From the NCBI GenBank assembly GCA_965153355.1, contig OZ231128.1, positions 5,890,001-5,954,000 on the forward strand: a stretch of DNA of 64,000 nucleotides, written 5' to 3'. Within the stretch, counting starts at the first letter, position 1, and each line of letters begins with the position of its first letter. Positions 47,781 to 59,479 of the stretch are shown here, piece after piece. Made by a program: the position numbers and the translations under genes. Below the pieces are notes generated by a model, which had not been told where the DNA came from, made no database searches, and saw only the letters and a program-made list of their open reading frames with translations. The DNA is from Flaccisagitta enflata (Eukaryota > Chaetognatha > Sagittoidea > Aphragmophora).

Positions 47781-47870
47781 CAGTCATGTGCAAGCGACTC
47801 TACATCCCGTTTTGTCAGTCTGTTAGCCTGTCCGTTGGTCCGTCCATTAGTCCATCCATACGGCACAAAA
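47740..47870 (+). repeat. (CT)n plus family A head
   Basis: CT run 47740-47777, then cagtcatgtgcaagcgactc, tacatcccgttttgtc and a GTCN array, running into the inverted arm at 47885. It mirrors the arrangement at 35620-35712. Confidence 0.75.
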
Positions 47871-47884
47871 AAAAAAGAAAAAAA

Positions 47885-48272
47885 GTTTTTTTTAAAAAAA
47901 GTTGTTTCCAGGGCTTTGTATCTTGGCAAATTAGATCATTTCCAGTTGATTGGACCCCCTTTCAGAAAATATTTTTTTCGAAATAATTTTCGGATAAATT
48001 TGGGGGAACCCGACCCAAAAATTTTTAAGTTTTTGAAAAAAAAATTTTGTCTACAGGACCTTGGATCTAGGCAAATTAGGTAATTTCCTATTGTTTTGAC
48101 CCCCCTTTTGAAGATACTTTTTTGAAAAAAATTTCTAAACGGGCTTTTTTGGGGGCCCCTAGGGACCCCCGAAGGGCCCATATATGAGGGCACCCCTTCT
48201 GAATCTTTCATATACATCATGAGGATTATGTAAAAAAAAATTCACACTTTGGTCCGGATTTGCAGTGATCAC
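47885..48272 (-). repeat. Inverted repeat arm, partner at 33905-34302
   Basis: Reverse complement of the 33.9-kb arm. Both arms lie in the same 15.8-kb intron, about 13.6 kb apart. Confidence 0.9.
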
Positions 48273-48299
48273 TGTGTATATCTTGCAGAGCTATCCCAC

Positions 48300-48520
48300 T
48301 ACTACCCCTGAAGCTAAAATTATAAGCTTGAAGCCTAATTCCCAGTCTTTAGTCCCAAATCTCAGCTTCGAGACCCAAATCTCAGTTTTGAGGCCTAAAA
48401 TTACTTGAAAGCATAGGTTATTGGCCGATTTGTGCCTGCTGCTCCACTAACTATCATACATACATTCACATAGGGGCAACGGGTACCGCTGACCATCTAA
48501 CACTTTGGCGACTATTTGTT
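48300..48520 (+). repeat. Family F end segment upstream of exon 20
   Basis: Units ttgaggcctaaaattac and agacccaaatctcag, then ggtaccgctgaccatctaac and tttggcgactattt. Confidence 0.7.
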
Positions 48521-48536
48521 CTTTTGTCTGATGTAG

Positions 48537-48649
48537 TTGCTCTATCATCGGAGTCGGGTGGCACCCTTGTGAGCGCTCCCGCTGACGGTAGCACGAAAGT
48601 CTTCTCCAACCCCTCTGGACGCAGTGCAAGCTCTGATACGGAATTGGAC
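48537..48649 (+). CDS. MADD: MADD exon 20, after a 15.8-kb intron
   Basis: 113 nt, phase 1 to 0, between tctgatgtag and gtaagt. Reads (F)ALSSESGGTLVSAPADGSTK then VFSNPSGRSASSDTELD. Human MADD has a comparable Ser-rich stretch with SGETLGADSDLSS-like and SDSEIE-like elements. The acceptor lies about 20 bp after the end of a family F repeat. Confidence 0.88.
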
Positions 48650-48756
48650 GTAAGTTGCTCGATGTCGATTGATGCGAGACATGTTGATTTGTTGAGCAAT
48701 GTCTTCTATACCGAGTATTACCACTGCACAAGACAGCTCTAATGCAGCTATTGTGT

Positions 48757-49012
48757 AGGAGGCTTAAAAAAAAGAAATCAACGCGGGGTTGCAATACCGT
48801 CGTGGACGGGTGGGCAGGGGCGCACAACCCTCTTGAAGCTCAAATACTCATACACATACAAGCAGTCACAAGCACAAGCGCGGCATCTGAAGTGCTTAGA
48901 GAGCACCGTGGAGGGATAGATGGACGGACCGGCGCGCACCACCGTGGGACGGACCGACGGACGGACGAACGGGCCGAAGGGCTGAAAAAGCCTCTGATTT
49001 CCGCGACTTAAA
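48757..49012 (-). repeat. Family A2 repeat
   Basis: Reverse copy in intron 20: ggggttgcaataccgtcgtg, gacgggtgggcagggg, array acggaccgacggacggacg, head ttccgcgacttaaaaaa. Confidence 0.75.
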
Positions 49013-49061
49013 AAAAAAATAATAAATCTGAACCATTATCTCGATTTTTTGTTTGATACAG

Positions 49062-49236
49062 CTTTCATCCAAGAGAAATCGATTCATCGCCAATCAATCA
49101 TTCCAATCTAGTCAGTCCAATCCCATCTGGCAGCCAAAAAGCGTCGTTTCCAATGGCTTTCGATATCACGCTGGCAAAATGGTTAACGTAACTCGAACGT
49201 CCAATATGAATAATGGAAAAATCTACCTCTTTGAAA
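49062..49236 (+). CDS. MADD: MADD exon 21, ends in the YLFES motif
   Basis: 175 nt, phase 0 to 1, between ttgatacag and gtaaga. The final KIYLFES matches human YLYEGL just before the death-domain region. Earlier residues (LSSKRNRFIANQSFQSSQSN and on) are basic and polar. Confidence 0.95.
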
Positions 49237-49272
49237 GTAAGACTCTCAACTACCTAACGATGTTTTTCGCCT

Positions 49273-50094
49273 CACGGCGTCCAGGAACAAACCTTAGGTC
49301 GAAAAAAATGGTCAAGACTCCTGACCTGGGAAAAAGTCTTTTCTGATGCATTAGCTATCAATTTATGGCAAAAATAAAAAAATTGGCTTGGAAATATAGA
49401 ATTCAGAGCTTAAAGATAGCAAAAATGAAGCATTTTTATGTATTTCTTATATCAGAAATTAGGATTGTAGCTTCAAGCCGTTTAAAAAATATCTGAAAAG
49501 TGTAGCAATAGTTGCTGTACTAATGCTTTTACCTATTTGGTAAGTTTAGAGGGTTATTTCATATATAAAAACTAAAAAAACTATTTAAAATTATCAAATT
49601 AAATTTTTTTTCAGCCTATTTTCATAATTACTTCTTTAAAATTCTTGAAGACTATGAAAAGTGTATAAATATTGTTGAGATAAACATGCTGGAGTATAAT
49701 CCAGCTAGTTTTAAGAAATATTTGATAGATTAGAGCTTAGAAATAACAAAAATAACAGAAAATAGTTATTTCACCGCAGTTTTTGGCATTTTTTTTTGTT
49801 TTGAGTATTGGAAAATCACTCTAAACAAACTGAAATAGGTAAAAGCATGTAGCACTGTAGCCATACTTTTCATACATTTCTACATACTTTTAGAAGCCAT
49901 GAATACTATTTTTTAGCTAAAATATACTTAAAAATGCCTTTTTTTGGCTATCATTTGACCATCAATTCTATATTTCTAAGCAGATTTTTTTATTTTTACC
50001 ATTAGTTTGTAGCTAATGCATCAAAAAAGACATTTCCCCATATCAGGAGTCTTGACCATTTTTTTAGACCTAGGGTTTGTTCCTGGACGCCGTG
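49273..50094. mobile_element. Chapaev-like MITE, 4-bp target duplication
   Basis: 822 bp in intron 21. Long terminal inverted repeats CACGGCGTCCAGGAACAAAC / GTTTGTTCCTGGACGCCGTG (inner: ggtcaagactcctga), flanked by GCCT on both sides (49269-49272, 50095-50098). CAC...GTG ends with 4-bp duplication fit the Chapaev group; no transposase is present. Confidence 0.85.
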
Positions 50095-50169
50095 GCCTAT
50101 CGGCTATATCACCAGGTCATTATTAACTGGTTCTCATCATTTTGGATTTGCTTTTGTAAATTTCTTTAG

Positions 50170-50299
50170 GTTTGTCTTCGAAAGATCGTTCGCACCTGTG
50201 GGATCATATGCAATATTGGGAAGATGCATTTTTAGATGCTGTTGCCCAAGAAAGAGATATCATCGGAATGGACAGTGGACCCTCGGAGATGCTAGATAG
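50170..50299 (+). CDS. MADD: MADD exon 22: start of death-domain region
   Basis: 130 nt, phase 1 to 2, between tttctttag and gtgagt. Contains [16 protein letters not shown] and [17 protein letters not shown], almost identical to human MADD ([31 protein letters not shown]). This region includes the death-domain homology used for TNFR1 and kinesin-3 binding. Confidence 0.98.
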
Positions 50300-50861
50300 G
50301 TGAGTCGGTTGAAATGATTGTTCAGGTTCTCCTTTTGCAACGTTTATCCTGAACTGTGAACTCGTGTGAGATTTCATGACACTGTCATACAAAATATTTT
50401 TATTGCACCAATTGTAACATTTGGGTGTGAAGTTACAGTCGCCTTGTCATACGCCATTGTATTATCCAGTGAACCACGGGCCGTTATAAAAACTTTAAAA
50501 TGATATTAAACAGAATATTACAAAAATAGAGAGAAGATTGAACAAATTCTGAAAATTTTGAATATTTCGGTATTTACGCAGCGATGTAGCGGTGTTGCAT
50601 AAATCGTAGTCGCAGCTGGTGTACGTGCACCTAGGGAAAGAGTCGAATACTGTTATTGAGATTTGAGGGCAGTGGAGTGTAATAAGAACGCCGAAGCAAG
50701 TCATGTCAGCAGGCCCCCCAAAGTAGACTCACCAGCCTGCTGGGATGTTAAATTTTTCATGTTCAAGGCAGATATCCTCCGATGCCATGGAACATTGTCT
50801 CCTCACCGATCGAACCGCCTTGGAATCTGTAGTTTGGAACAGCGACATGCGATTATCGCTT

Positions 50862-51290
50862 TTCAGTTGCGGTCACGCAACTCTATAAGAGTTCGGCCGT
50901 CACGTGTGTGTGTTAGTGTGTTTGTGTGGGTGGTTTTGGTTGTGTGGGTGGTTTTGGTTGTGTGGGTGGTTTTGGTTGTGTGGGTGGTTTTGGTTGTGTG
51001 GGTGGTTTTGGTTGTGTGGGTGGTTTTGGTTGTGTGGGTGGTTTTGGTTGTGTGGGTGGTTTTGGTTGTGTGGGTGGTTTTGGTTGTGTGGGTGGTTTTG
51101 GTTGTGTGGGTGGTTTTGGTTGTGTGGGTGGTTTTGGTTGTGTGGGTGGTTTTGGTTGTGTGGGCGGTTTTGGTTGTGTGGGTGGTTTTGGTTGTGTGGG
51201 TGGTTTTGGTTGTGTGGGTGGTTTTGGTTGTGTGGGTGGTTTGAGTTGTGTGGGTGGTTTTGGTTGTGTGGGTGGTTCATGTAGATATAC
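50862..51290 (+). repeat. Hairpin head plus 18-bp minisatellite, about 20 units
   Basis: Head cagttgcggtcacgcaactc followed by tataagag, then (gtgtgggtggttttggtt)n from 50924 to 51280 with very few variants. The 18-bp unit is open in several frames on both strands. Confidence 0.93.
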
Positions 51291-51727
51291 GAGTAAAGAA
51301 GTGTTCTCTTGACGCTGCCGATCGTATTTTGTAACTCACTATTTTCTCTGGTGACGATGGTTGCGCAGAATCTCTCCTCGGCTCCACATTCTTGTATGGG
51401 TAGAAGGCGTGGTGCACGGTAGCAATCGTGCTCAGGAGTTCGAATTTGAGCGCATTGGTAACATCTCATCGGCGTTTGACTCGAGCAACCAAATGCCACT
51501 ACAATGAAAAGGATATTTGAAATGCGTTAATAATACCTGCGCTGTCAAACCAACAAAGACCCATGGAATCGGCATGATCTACATTGTATTTGTATATTGT
51601 ATATGCGTTGATATTATATGGGATGACGTAATGATGGTTTTTCATTAAAAATTAGTAGTTAACCAAAGTTAAAAATCAAATGAGTGTTAGTAACGCGCAC
51701 AAATTGGTTATACAGTTTTAACCTATT

Positions 51728-52379
51728 CAGACAGGACCCTAATAAGAAGCGAGGAGGGATCCAAAATTAAAGCAGCCCCCCTCAAGTAATTTTTTCACTT
51801 TTAGTAGTAGTTAATCTTAGGTTGATACAATTGGCGTTATAATGGTAATTTTTGAATTTCTAACTAGAACACTCCTAGATTCAATAAAATCAGCTAGATC
51901 TGCCTGAGAAAATTAAAATAATTGTTTTCATCAGTTATGAAAGTTTGGGTGTTCTAGGTAGAAATCAAACAAGTACCCCGGGGGTACAACGATGCGTCCA
52001 CATGCGGCTTAGCTTGTTAAGAATGATGCAATATTGCATCAATCATGTGGAATGATGCAATGTTATTCTGGGAGTGTGAACCAGTCGAGAGTCAACGGAA
52101 TGATGCAATAATCTGAGATATTTTGAAGATTCTATGCATTTTCATCGTTCTCAACTCAATCACCACGGACCGACGGACAGCCCGATGGACGGACAAAGCC
52201 TCTTATAGAGATGTGTGGACGCATCTAAAAATCGCCACAGTGGCACCAATGGTAATTATGGTATCCACTAAAGGAATCAATTACCACTGAAAGTAACAAA
52301 ATTGCTTGAGCCATGTTAGCTGCAAGGGGGGCTGCTAAAACTTTTGGTCCCTCCTCACTTCTTATTTGGGTCCTGTCTG
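51728..52379. mobile_element. Family H MITE with a nested family C repeat
   Basis: Ends CAGACAGGACCC / GGGTCCTGTCTG, with arms aagaagcgaggagggat / ccctcctcacttctt. A family C repeat occupies about 51985-52232. Confidence 0.85.
51985..52232 (-). repeat. Family C hairpin-headed repeat
   Basis: Reverse copy: arm gatgcgtccacatgcggc, array accgacggacagcccgatgg, head tagagatgtgtggacgcatc then taaaaa. Confidence 0.8.
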
Positions 52380-52579
52380 TTCACTTTGATAATCCAAATC
52401 GCAACTTACCATTTGAAATACCCGAAATGAAAAATATCGTTAGAATCCAAGCAGTAGCCATGCTTAAGAATAAGATAAAGGGTCATCTGTTGAATATTCT
52501 CGCTTGTTGATCCATGTCAAGGAGTTGCCATCCACAAGAACAGGAAGACGAGTTTCGTGTTTGGATGGAGTACATTCTG

Positions 52580-53190
<611 letters not shown>

Positions 53191-53529
53191 TGGAGGGAAT
53201 ATTTGGAAGTCCGAAATATTTCGGACAAATAATACATTTATTCTGTTCTTTCGGATTCCCACAAATGATTTCATTATTCCTCCGAATTATCCCGAATGTT
53301 TTGGCAACTGGCTAAATAACAATGACTGTGCTAACATCTACTTTAAATGTATCACAATTAAGCTTTTAAAACTGTTAAATTGAACATTTTATCAATAATT
53401 TCACAAAATTCACGATAACATCAGGTCACAATATCGTCTAACCCCTATGCACACCTCACGCGCCCTCCCCCCCCTCCGGACAACATACGCATCTACAAAA
53501 GTATTTTTTAACGCCAGTTTTCCCACTTT

Positions 53530-53665
53530 TTTAGATGCGTCCGTCAGGAACGCATCTCTATAAGAGGGTCTGTCCGTCGGTCCGTCCGTCGGTCCCTCGG
53601 TCCGTCGGTCCGTCCGTCGGTCCGTCCGTCGGTCGGTCGGTCCGTTACGCCTGTGCAAAAACCGC
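53530..53665 (+). repeat. Family C hairpin-headed repeat
   Basis: Head ttagatgcgtccgtcaggaa then cgcatctctataagag, GTCN array from 53571 to 53645 (about 19 tetranucleotides). Confidence 0.85.
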
Positions 53666-54149
53666 GTTTCTGGGCTGTTTTTGGCCACGGTGACATCCTA
53701 CACTGAAACAAATGATCAACCAACATGTTTTGAGAGTCGTTTCACCCGTCTGTTCGTCTATCTATCTCTCCATGCATATGTCACATGATCAATACACGCT
53801 GATACACAGCCCGGACGCATCGTTGTCCGGTCGGGCTTGTTACTTGTGCTTTTGCGGAGCGCGGATGGACCAACAGACGGATGGACAAAACCTTTTTAGT
53901 CGCTAGTCCGTAAGTATTGTTGTAGTCATGCAAATGGGAACATGTAACTTGGTGTAAAGAAATCATTGTGGATGGGCGGTGATGTAGAAATAAATTTTTT
54001 GTAAGATTTTCCCGAACCAAAAAAAGAACGTTAGATTTCATCATCCCTCTCCGCTTAAAATGACGCAGGTAGTGAAACTTTTCTGGCTTCTGGGTTGGGT
54101 CGTAGCACTGTCCCATTGGTCAGTCGAACGATCAGAGGGACTAATTTGA
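53666..54149. other. Intron 22 segment
   Basis: Contains a diverged hairpin-headed repeat remnant around 53815-53915 (gcatcgttgtccgg, then gatggaccaacagacgg). No gene seen. Confidence 0.45.
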
Positions 54150-54328
54150 TTAACAAGGCCGGATACACGGCTACCGAAGTCGCGTGCGGGTGGGCAGGGG
54201 CCATATTTGAGGTCTTTAGACCATTTGGACAGGAAAATAAAAATCATAAAAAAATAAAGTGACCGACCGACCAACGTACCGACGGACAAAGCGGGGTGTA
54301 CAGTCGCGTGCACGCGACTAAAAATGAT
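54150..54328 (-). repeat. Family A repeat, near complete
   Basis: Reverse copy: aacaaggccggatacacggc, agtcgcgtgcgggtgggcag, gaccgaccgaccaacg, perfect palindrome AGTCGCGTGCACGCGACT near 54302-54319. Confidence 0.9.
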
Positions 54329-54394
54329 CATGATCACGTCTGACTGGGTTAATCACAAGTCTGCCATGCATGGCAATGTTTGTGGTGACATCAA

Positions 54395-54456
54395 GAAAGA
54401 GAGAGCAAGAAAGAGAGAGAGCGAGAGCGAGCGAGCGAGCGAGCGAGAGAGAGAGC
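54395..54456. repeat. (GA)n / (GAGC)n microsatellite
   Basis: Short purine-rich run with GAGC units. Confidence 0.85.
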
Positions 54457-54649
54457 TGTCCACCTAAATGTCCATGTTTATTATCCGGGGATCAGTTTTG
54501 TTTAAAAAGAAATGAAGTAGTATTATTGATAAAATGAAGCAGTATTATTGATAAAGCAAAACATTCGGATATTTCGGCTCCCTTCGGGGGAGGGACAAAA
54601 TCTTTCGCCTCCCCTCCTTCCGAAGGACAAATTGTCCCTTGGAACATGC

Positions 54650-55221
<572 letters not shown>

Positions 55222-55331
55222 GACCTTTCGTGTTGGGACGGCGTTTGAGAATTAAGTGTGTTTCTCTTTCCGGTTGGTCCTTTGCGTGCCTGAGCAGGGA
55301 AAATTGAAACTTGAAGATTTATGTCGGGACT

Positions 55332-55458
55332 TTTTAGGTGCGACAAAGCACCTCTATAACTGGCTGTGTCCGTTGGTTGGTCGGTCGGTTGGTCTGTCGG
55401 TAACGCATTCGTTCGACGATCCACACGTCGCACCTTATTGGCCTACTTGGCCTTGTTA
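55332..55458 (+). repeat. Family B repeat, near complete
   Basis: taggtgcgacaaagcacctc to cctacttggccttgtt; about 95% identical by eye to 35968-36092. Confidence 0.92.
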
Positions 55459-55674
55459 GTTTTTGTGCCCTTTTACGGGCTTAATTGTTCTGTGGTGCTA
55501 TTAGGTTCCCGTTTGACATGCGCACGTCGTGGCCGCACTACCTAGGAAACTAGTATATCTACATTTGAAACGTAGTATCAATTAAGCAAAAATGGGGCTC
55601 GTAAGTCAATAAAGTTATAATTAGTTTTGTTTCTTGACTCTTCAAAGCCTTTTGTTATTGAGTCTTTTTACGCA

Positions 55675-55847
55675 GTTTTTAGTCGCGTGCTACGCGACTC
55701 TACACCCCGCTTTGTCGGTCCGTCCGTCACACTCTACTTTTTCGGCGTTATTGGCCCTACTGCTCCTGCCTAAATACTCCACTGACCTTAATTATGGCCC
55801 CTGCCTACCCGCACGTGACTGGGGTAGCCGTGTATCCGGCCTTGTTA
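55675..55847 (+). repeat. Family A repeat, near complete
   Basis: ttagtcgcgtgctacgcgac, accccgctttgtcggtccgt, cccctgcctacccgcacgtg, tgtatccggccttgtt. Confidence 0.9.
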
Positions 55848-55852
55848 ATTAG

Positions 55853-55975
55853 GACTATGGCTGGGGTTGGGGTCTTGGGGGTGGATTTAGAGTTAGGAAT
55901 AGGGTTAGGGCGGTTGGATTTTACATATTGCAGCCTGAAGCTGCTTGAATGAAAGCTTCACCCTGGAGGAGGACT
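55853..55975 (+). repeat. Family T repeat, hAT empty-site paralogue
   Basis: ggttggggtcttggggg, tagggttagggcgg, then ttttacatattgcagcctga and gcttgaatgaaagcttcacc, matching the sequence on both sides of the hAT insertion at 26415-27331. Confidence 0.75.
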
Positions 55976-56048
55976 TTGAGAGAGAAACAAATGCTGAGCA
56001 GGGATTTAAGATTCTTGATACTTTCTATTATGTGATTTATCCAAACAG

Positions 56049-56114
56049 ATATAACTCACTTTGCGAAAATGATCGGAAACGATTAGAGCTAGAGGAAGAC
56101 AAACTATTAACCAA
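56049..56114 (+). CDS. MADD: MADD exon 23: death-domain region
   Basis: 66 nt, phase 2-2 (skippable), between ccaaacag and gtaagt. Reads RYNSLCENDRKRLELEEDKL then LTN; compare human EHDRKRLEDDEDRLL. It follows a 5.7-kb intron. Confidence 0.97.
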
Positions 56115-56545
56115 GTAAGTGAGTGGGCCATAGTCGGGTTTTCGATTATTGGAAATTCAAAAAGTAAACCCCCGAAAGATCAACAGCCTCCCGTGATATC
56201 ATTTTGAATACAATGAATTTTTTGTATTGCTTTTATCAGAAGTAAAAACAAATGCCCAAAAAGGATTTTCTATTCATTATTGGCGTATTTCCATTATGAT
56301 GAAAGCTGGACGATTATTGTTGAGGCATAAAGAACTTATTTGCATTTTTCTTCTCCTTTGAATGAGGCTAATGTTTTTTTGGTCGAATATTCGGAATTTC
56401 GATATTTCTACGTTTGTTTTTGATCTATCCAATAGTCATTATTTTCATCATGTCCATTGTGGCGGGATGCAATTGTAAGCAGATTGAATGAACAATATGT
56501 AGAGATAATTTTCGTTGTGCTCTTCTTTTTTTCTTCTTCTTCTAG

Positions 56546-56696
56546 CATGCTGTTCAACATGACTGCCTTTATGATCATGATGCGGGTTGACAAAGGGGAG
56601 ATTAAGCGAAAGACGCGACGTCTGGTGGGCAAATGTCACATTGGTCTTCGCTTTTCTCAAGAAATCAACTCTCTTCTCGACTCGATAAATAATTTG
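56546..56696 (+). CDS. MADD: MADD exon 24: death-domain region, [11 protein letters not shown]
   Basis: 151 nt, phase 2 to 0, between cttcttctag and gtactc. [19 protein letters not shown] and [19 protein letters not shown] correspond to human MLLMKVNKNDIRKKVRRL and MGKSHIGLVYSQQINEVLD. Very strong match. Confidence 0.98.
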
Positions 56697-56816
56697 GTAC
56701 TCTTGACATATATGTTGCAAAAAACGTTTGCCAATGTTGTCCAACCCATACTACCATATAACCTTGAGTATGCAAAGAGATGTCTCGGTGTTAATTATTA
56801 TTTCATTTCTTCCCAG

Positions 56817-56904
56817 CACGGTAATGACGTGGATTTGAGGCCTTTACAATCCAGAATGATGCAGAAGCAATCGTTTACAGTTCACTGGGGTACTGATAAC
56901 ACAG
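56817..56904 (+). CDS. MADD: MADD exon 25: start of PH-like C-terminal region
   Basis: 88 nt, phase 0 to 1, between cttcccag and gtatgt. [20 protein letters not shown] then [10 protein letters not shown] matches the family's KKQTFVVHAGTDTNG. The intron before it is only 120 bp. Confidence 0.97.
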
Positions 56905-57039
56905 GTATGTGTGATACATCATGCATGTCAATTCCTTTGAATCGTTCATCCGTTAACAGAAGTCATAAGACTGATATTGTTAAGGTAAGGGAAAAAAGTT
57001 TTCCATTGAACTCGTGCGCCATTAGTTTCTTATGCATTT

Positions 57040-57262
57040 TGAAAGGGGGGATCGTGGAGTGGTCAAATTCGTCATCTGGGGTAAAATGGGTCGCCCACAT
57101 TGTTCAGCCCAAGTATTAGTTACAGGAAAATTCTGGTTTTCATCCAAAGTAGACACGCTGCACAAATGAACATTAATTATTAAATTTGCAAACATTATTC
57201 CATAGGCTTTTCGATAAGTGGGTGAGTGGGTGACCCATTTTACCCCACTCTACCCTATATTT
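57040..57262. repeat. Candidate inverted repeat in intron 25
   Basis: ctggggtaaaatgggtcgcc / ggtgacccattttaccccac are imperfect inverted arms. No target duplication found. Confidence 0.5.
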
Positions 57263-57443
57263 TGCCCAATTTCCATTCAAAAATGTTGTACGCCTTTAAT
57301 TACTGGGAACTCACCTTCCTTGACTTTCTTCCGTCATCGCCTCAATTATTTATAAACCTCACTCCTCCTTCCCCTCTCCTCACTCCTCCTTCCCCTCTCC
57401 TCCTTCCCCTCTCCTCAAACCTCACTGCTCACTGACTCCTCAG

Positions 57444-57522
57444 GCGACATGTTGTTCATGGAAGTCTGTGATGATTGCATCATCTTACGAAGCGTTAACG
57501 GCGCGATAGTAGAAAGATGGTG
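57444..57522 (+). CDS. MADD: MADD exon 26: MEVCDDC motif
   Basis: 79 nt, phase 1 to 2, between ctcctcag and gtaagt. [20 protein letters not shown] then AIVERWW matches human [20 protein letters not shown] and VYERWW. Confidence 0.98.
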
Positions 57523-58247
57523 GTAAGTACAGTTGTCTTATTTTATTTTAAAATTTTGAAGTGCACTGGAGGCATTGAGGCACATGGGTGGTACCTCTAA
57601 GGGTATGGTTTTTTACAACGTTGCCTCTGGTGGTTAGCTTATCTTTTGATATCTAATACATGCTCCGGTGATTTGTTTTTTTGTAACATTTCGAGAGTGT
57701 TGCTTCAGGAAGGAGAGAGTTTCAGTTGCTTGCTATTTTTGGTATATGGGGAGTGTGAGAAGGTGCCCAGATGGATATAGTCTCCTTCGGTCCGCCATAT
57801 TTATCAGGTGTTTTCTTGCAGTCTACATATCTCAAGTTTAGACAGGAAATGGTGACACTTTTCTAAATGATACATATCTTTTTAAAAGTCTTGTGATAAA
57901 TTCTAAAAAGGGAAGTTTCTTTCAGATATTTTAAGGATAGTTGTGATGGGTCCGGATTAAACACCATAAAGAGCTCCAAAGGCTCTGGTCCTTTATATAG
58001 TGTGGAGTAGTAATGTTGTCCAACTTTCATAGAGGCCGGGTCTTTAAATGCCACAGAAAAATTTCGGGTTATCCCTCGCTTACTTCTCGCTAACCTTGTG
58101 GTGCCACAGCACGTTACTATTGTCCTGTAATAAATTAGCAGAGAAAATGTAGCTGATTTTGTCCCACTCTTTCCATCTGACCCACTTAGCCCCAGCCCCA
58201 CTTCCATAAATTTGAAGGTTCAATTTCTTGAAGCCCTTTAAAAAAAA
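57523..58247. other. Intron 26 segment, nothing recognised
   Basis: Includes a short match (ggagtagtaatgttgtcc, 58001) to 25730 but no clear element. Confidence 0.45.
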
Positions 58248-58462
58248 AGAGGCCAAATACACGGCAAACCAAGTCGCGTGGGGGTGGGCAGGAACTATGA
58301 TGAACTAGGCTAATGAAGTAATTGAGCTCGGCTAGTAATGCAGAAAACGCCCACAAATGCCCAAAAGGCGAAGTTTTACCAACAGACTGATCGACAGACC
58401 AACCGACTGACCGACCGATGGATATAGCGGCTTATACTTAAAGAGCCGCGTGCACGTGACTT
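58248..58462 (-). repeat. Family A repeat
   Basis: Reverse copy: ggccaaatacacggcaaacc, agtcgcgtgggggtgggcag, gaccaaccgactgaccgacc, gccgcgtgcacgtgactt. Confidence 0.85.
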
Positions 58463-58489
58463 TAAGAAATTCCTTTCACACAATTTCAG

Positions 58490-58668
58490 GTACGAACGTT
58501 TGGTAAACATGACCTTTTGTCCAAAGACAAAAGTATTGTGTCTGTGGCGTCGCTCCGGCGGTGACACGCAACTCAATAAATTCTACACCAAAAAGTGTCG
58601 TGATCTATACTTTACTATCAAGGAAGCGATGGAGAAAGCTGCGGCCCGCATGAACGGCAAGCTGCCAG
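58490..58668 (+). CDS. MADD: MADD exon 27: PH-like core, LCLWRR and FYTKKCR
   Basis: 179 nt, phase 2 to 1, between caatttcag and gttggc. [35 protein letters not shown] and [14 protein letters not shown] align without gaps to human MADD up to AAAR. A family A repeat in reverse orientation ends about 28 bp upstream. Confidence 0.98.
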
Positions 58669-58849
58669 GTTGGCCCAAATAGAGATAAGTAGGCAAGGGC
58701 GGCAAGGGTGGCGGGATCAACACCCATCTTAAATGGGCGGACTGAGCCCAAGGGGCGCCCAGGAGTGTTTCTGTAGTAAGTAAAAAAAAGAAGAGAAAAA
58801 ACCAGTGGCTGTCGCCAATACTGTGGATCGCGATTTTCTATTTATTATT

Positions 58850-59150
58850 TTTTTTATAATTTTCATTTTTTTCTTTTTTTATAATTTTTTTTTTTTGTTA
58901 TTTTCTATTACGATTCATGACTTTTTACTTAATTTTTATTTTTCATTTTTCATTTTTCATTTTTCATTTTCATTTTTATTTTTATTTTTATTTTCCATTT
59001 TTTATTTTTTATTTTTTATTTTTCATTTTTCATTTTTCATTATCATTTTTCATTTTTCGTTTTTCATTTTTCATTTTTCATTTTTCATTTTTCATTTCTT
59101 GTTTTTCATTTTTCATTTTTTATCTTTTGTTTTCATTTGTCATGTTATAT
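58850..59150. repeat. T-rich (TTTTTCA)n heptamer tract
   Basis: Units of catttttcatttttc and variants, immediately after exon 27's proximal intron. Confidence 0.9.
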
Positions 59151-59479
59151 TTATGAATTTTATATTTCATATTTCTTAATTTTCATTACATTCTTTAAAA
59201 CTATCATCAAAGAAAAATTTGAAAAAAAACCAACTGTAAGTGAATTGCTCAAATTGGCGAACTTTTAAAGAATTTGATATGCAACAGAGTTAATTGGAAA
59301 AGAACAAATTTGCACTCTCTCTCTCTAGACCTCCTTAGGGACATTGTTTATCTATTCATGTAGCTTAACTGACTTACCTGACATAATCTCTTTAATTGAC
59401 CTGATTGACTAAAATATCTAAAATGACTAAAAAGACAGAAATGATTGAATTAATTGAATTTACTTAAATGACCTAGATG

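Noticed and set aside
50900-51499. Gly-Val-Gly-Gly-Phe-Gly-Cys and Asn-His-Pro-His-Asn-Gln repeat proteins
   Set aside because: Both strands and several frames are open only because the unit is 18 bp and lacks stops; no flanking coding signal.
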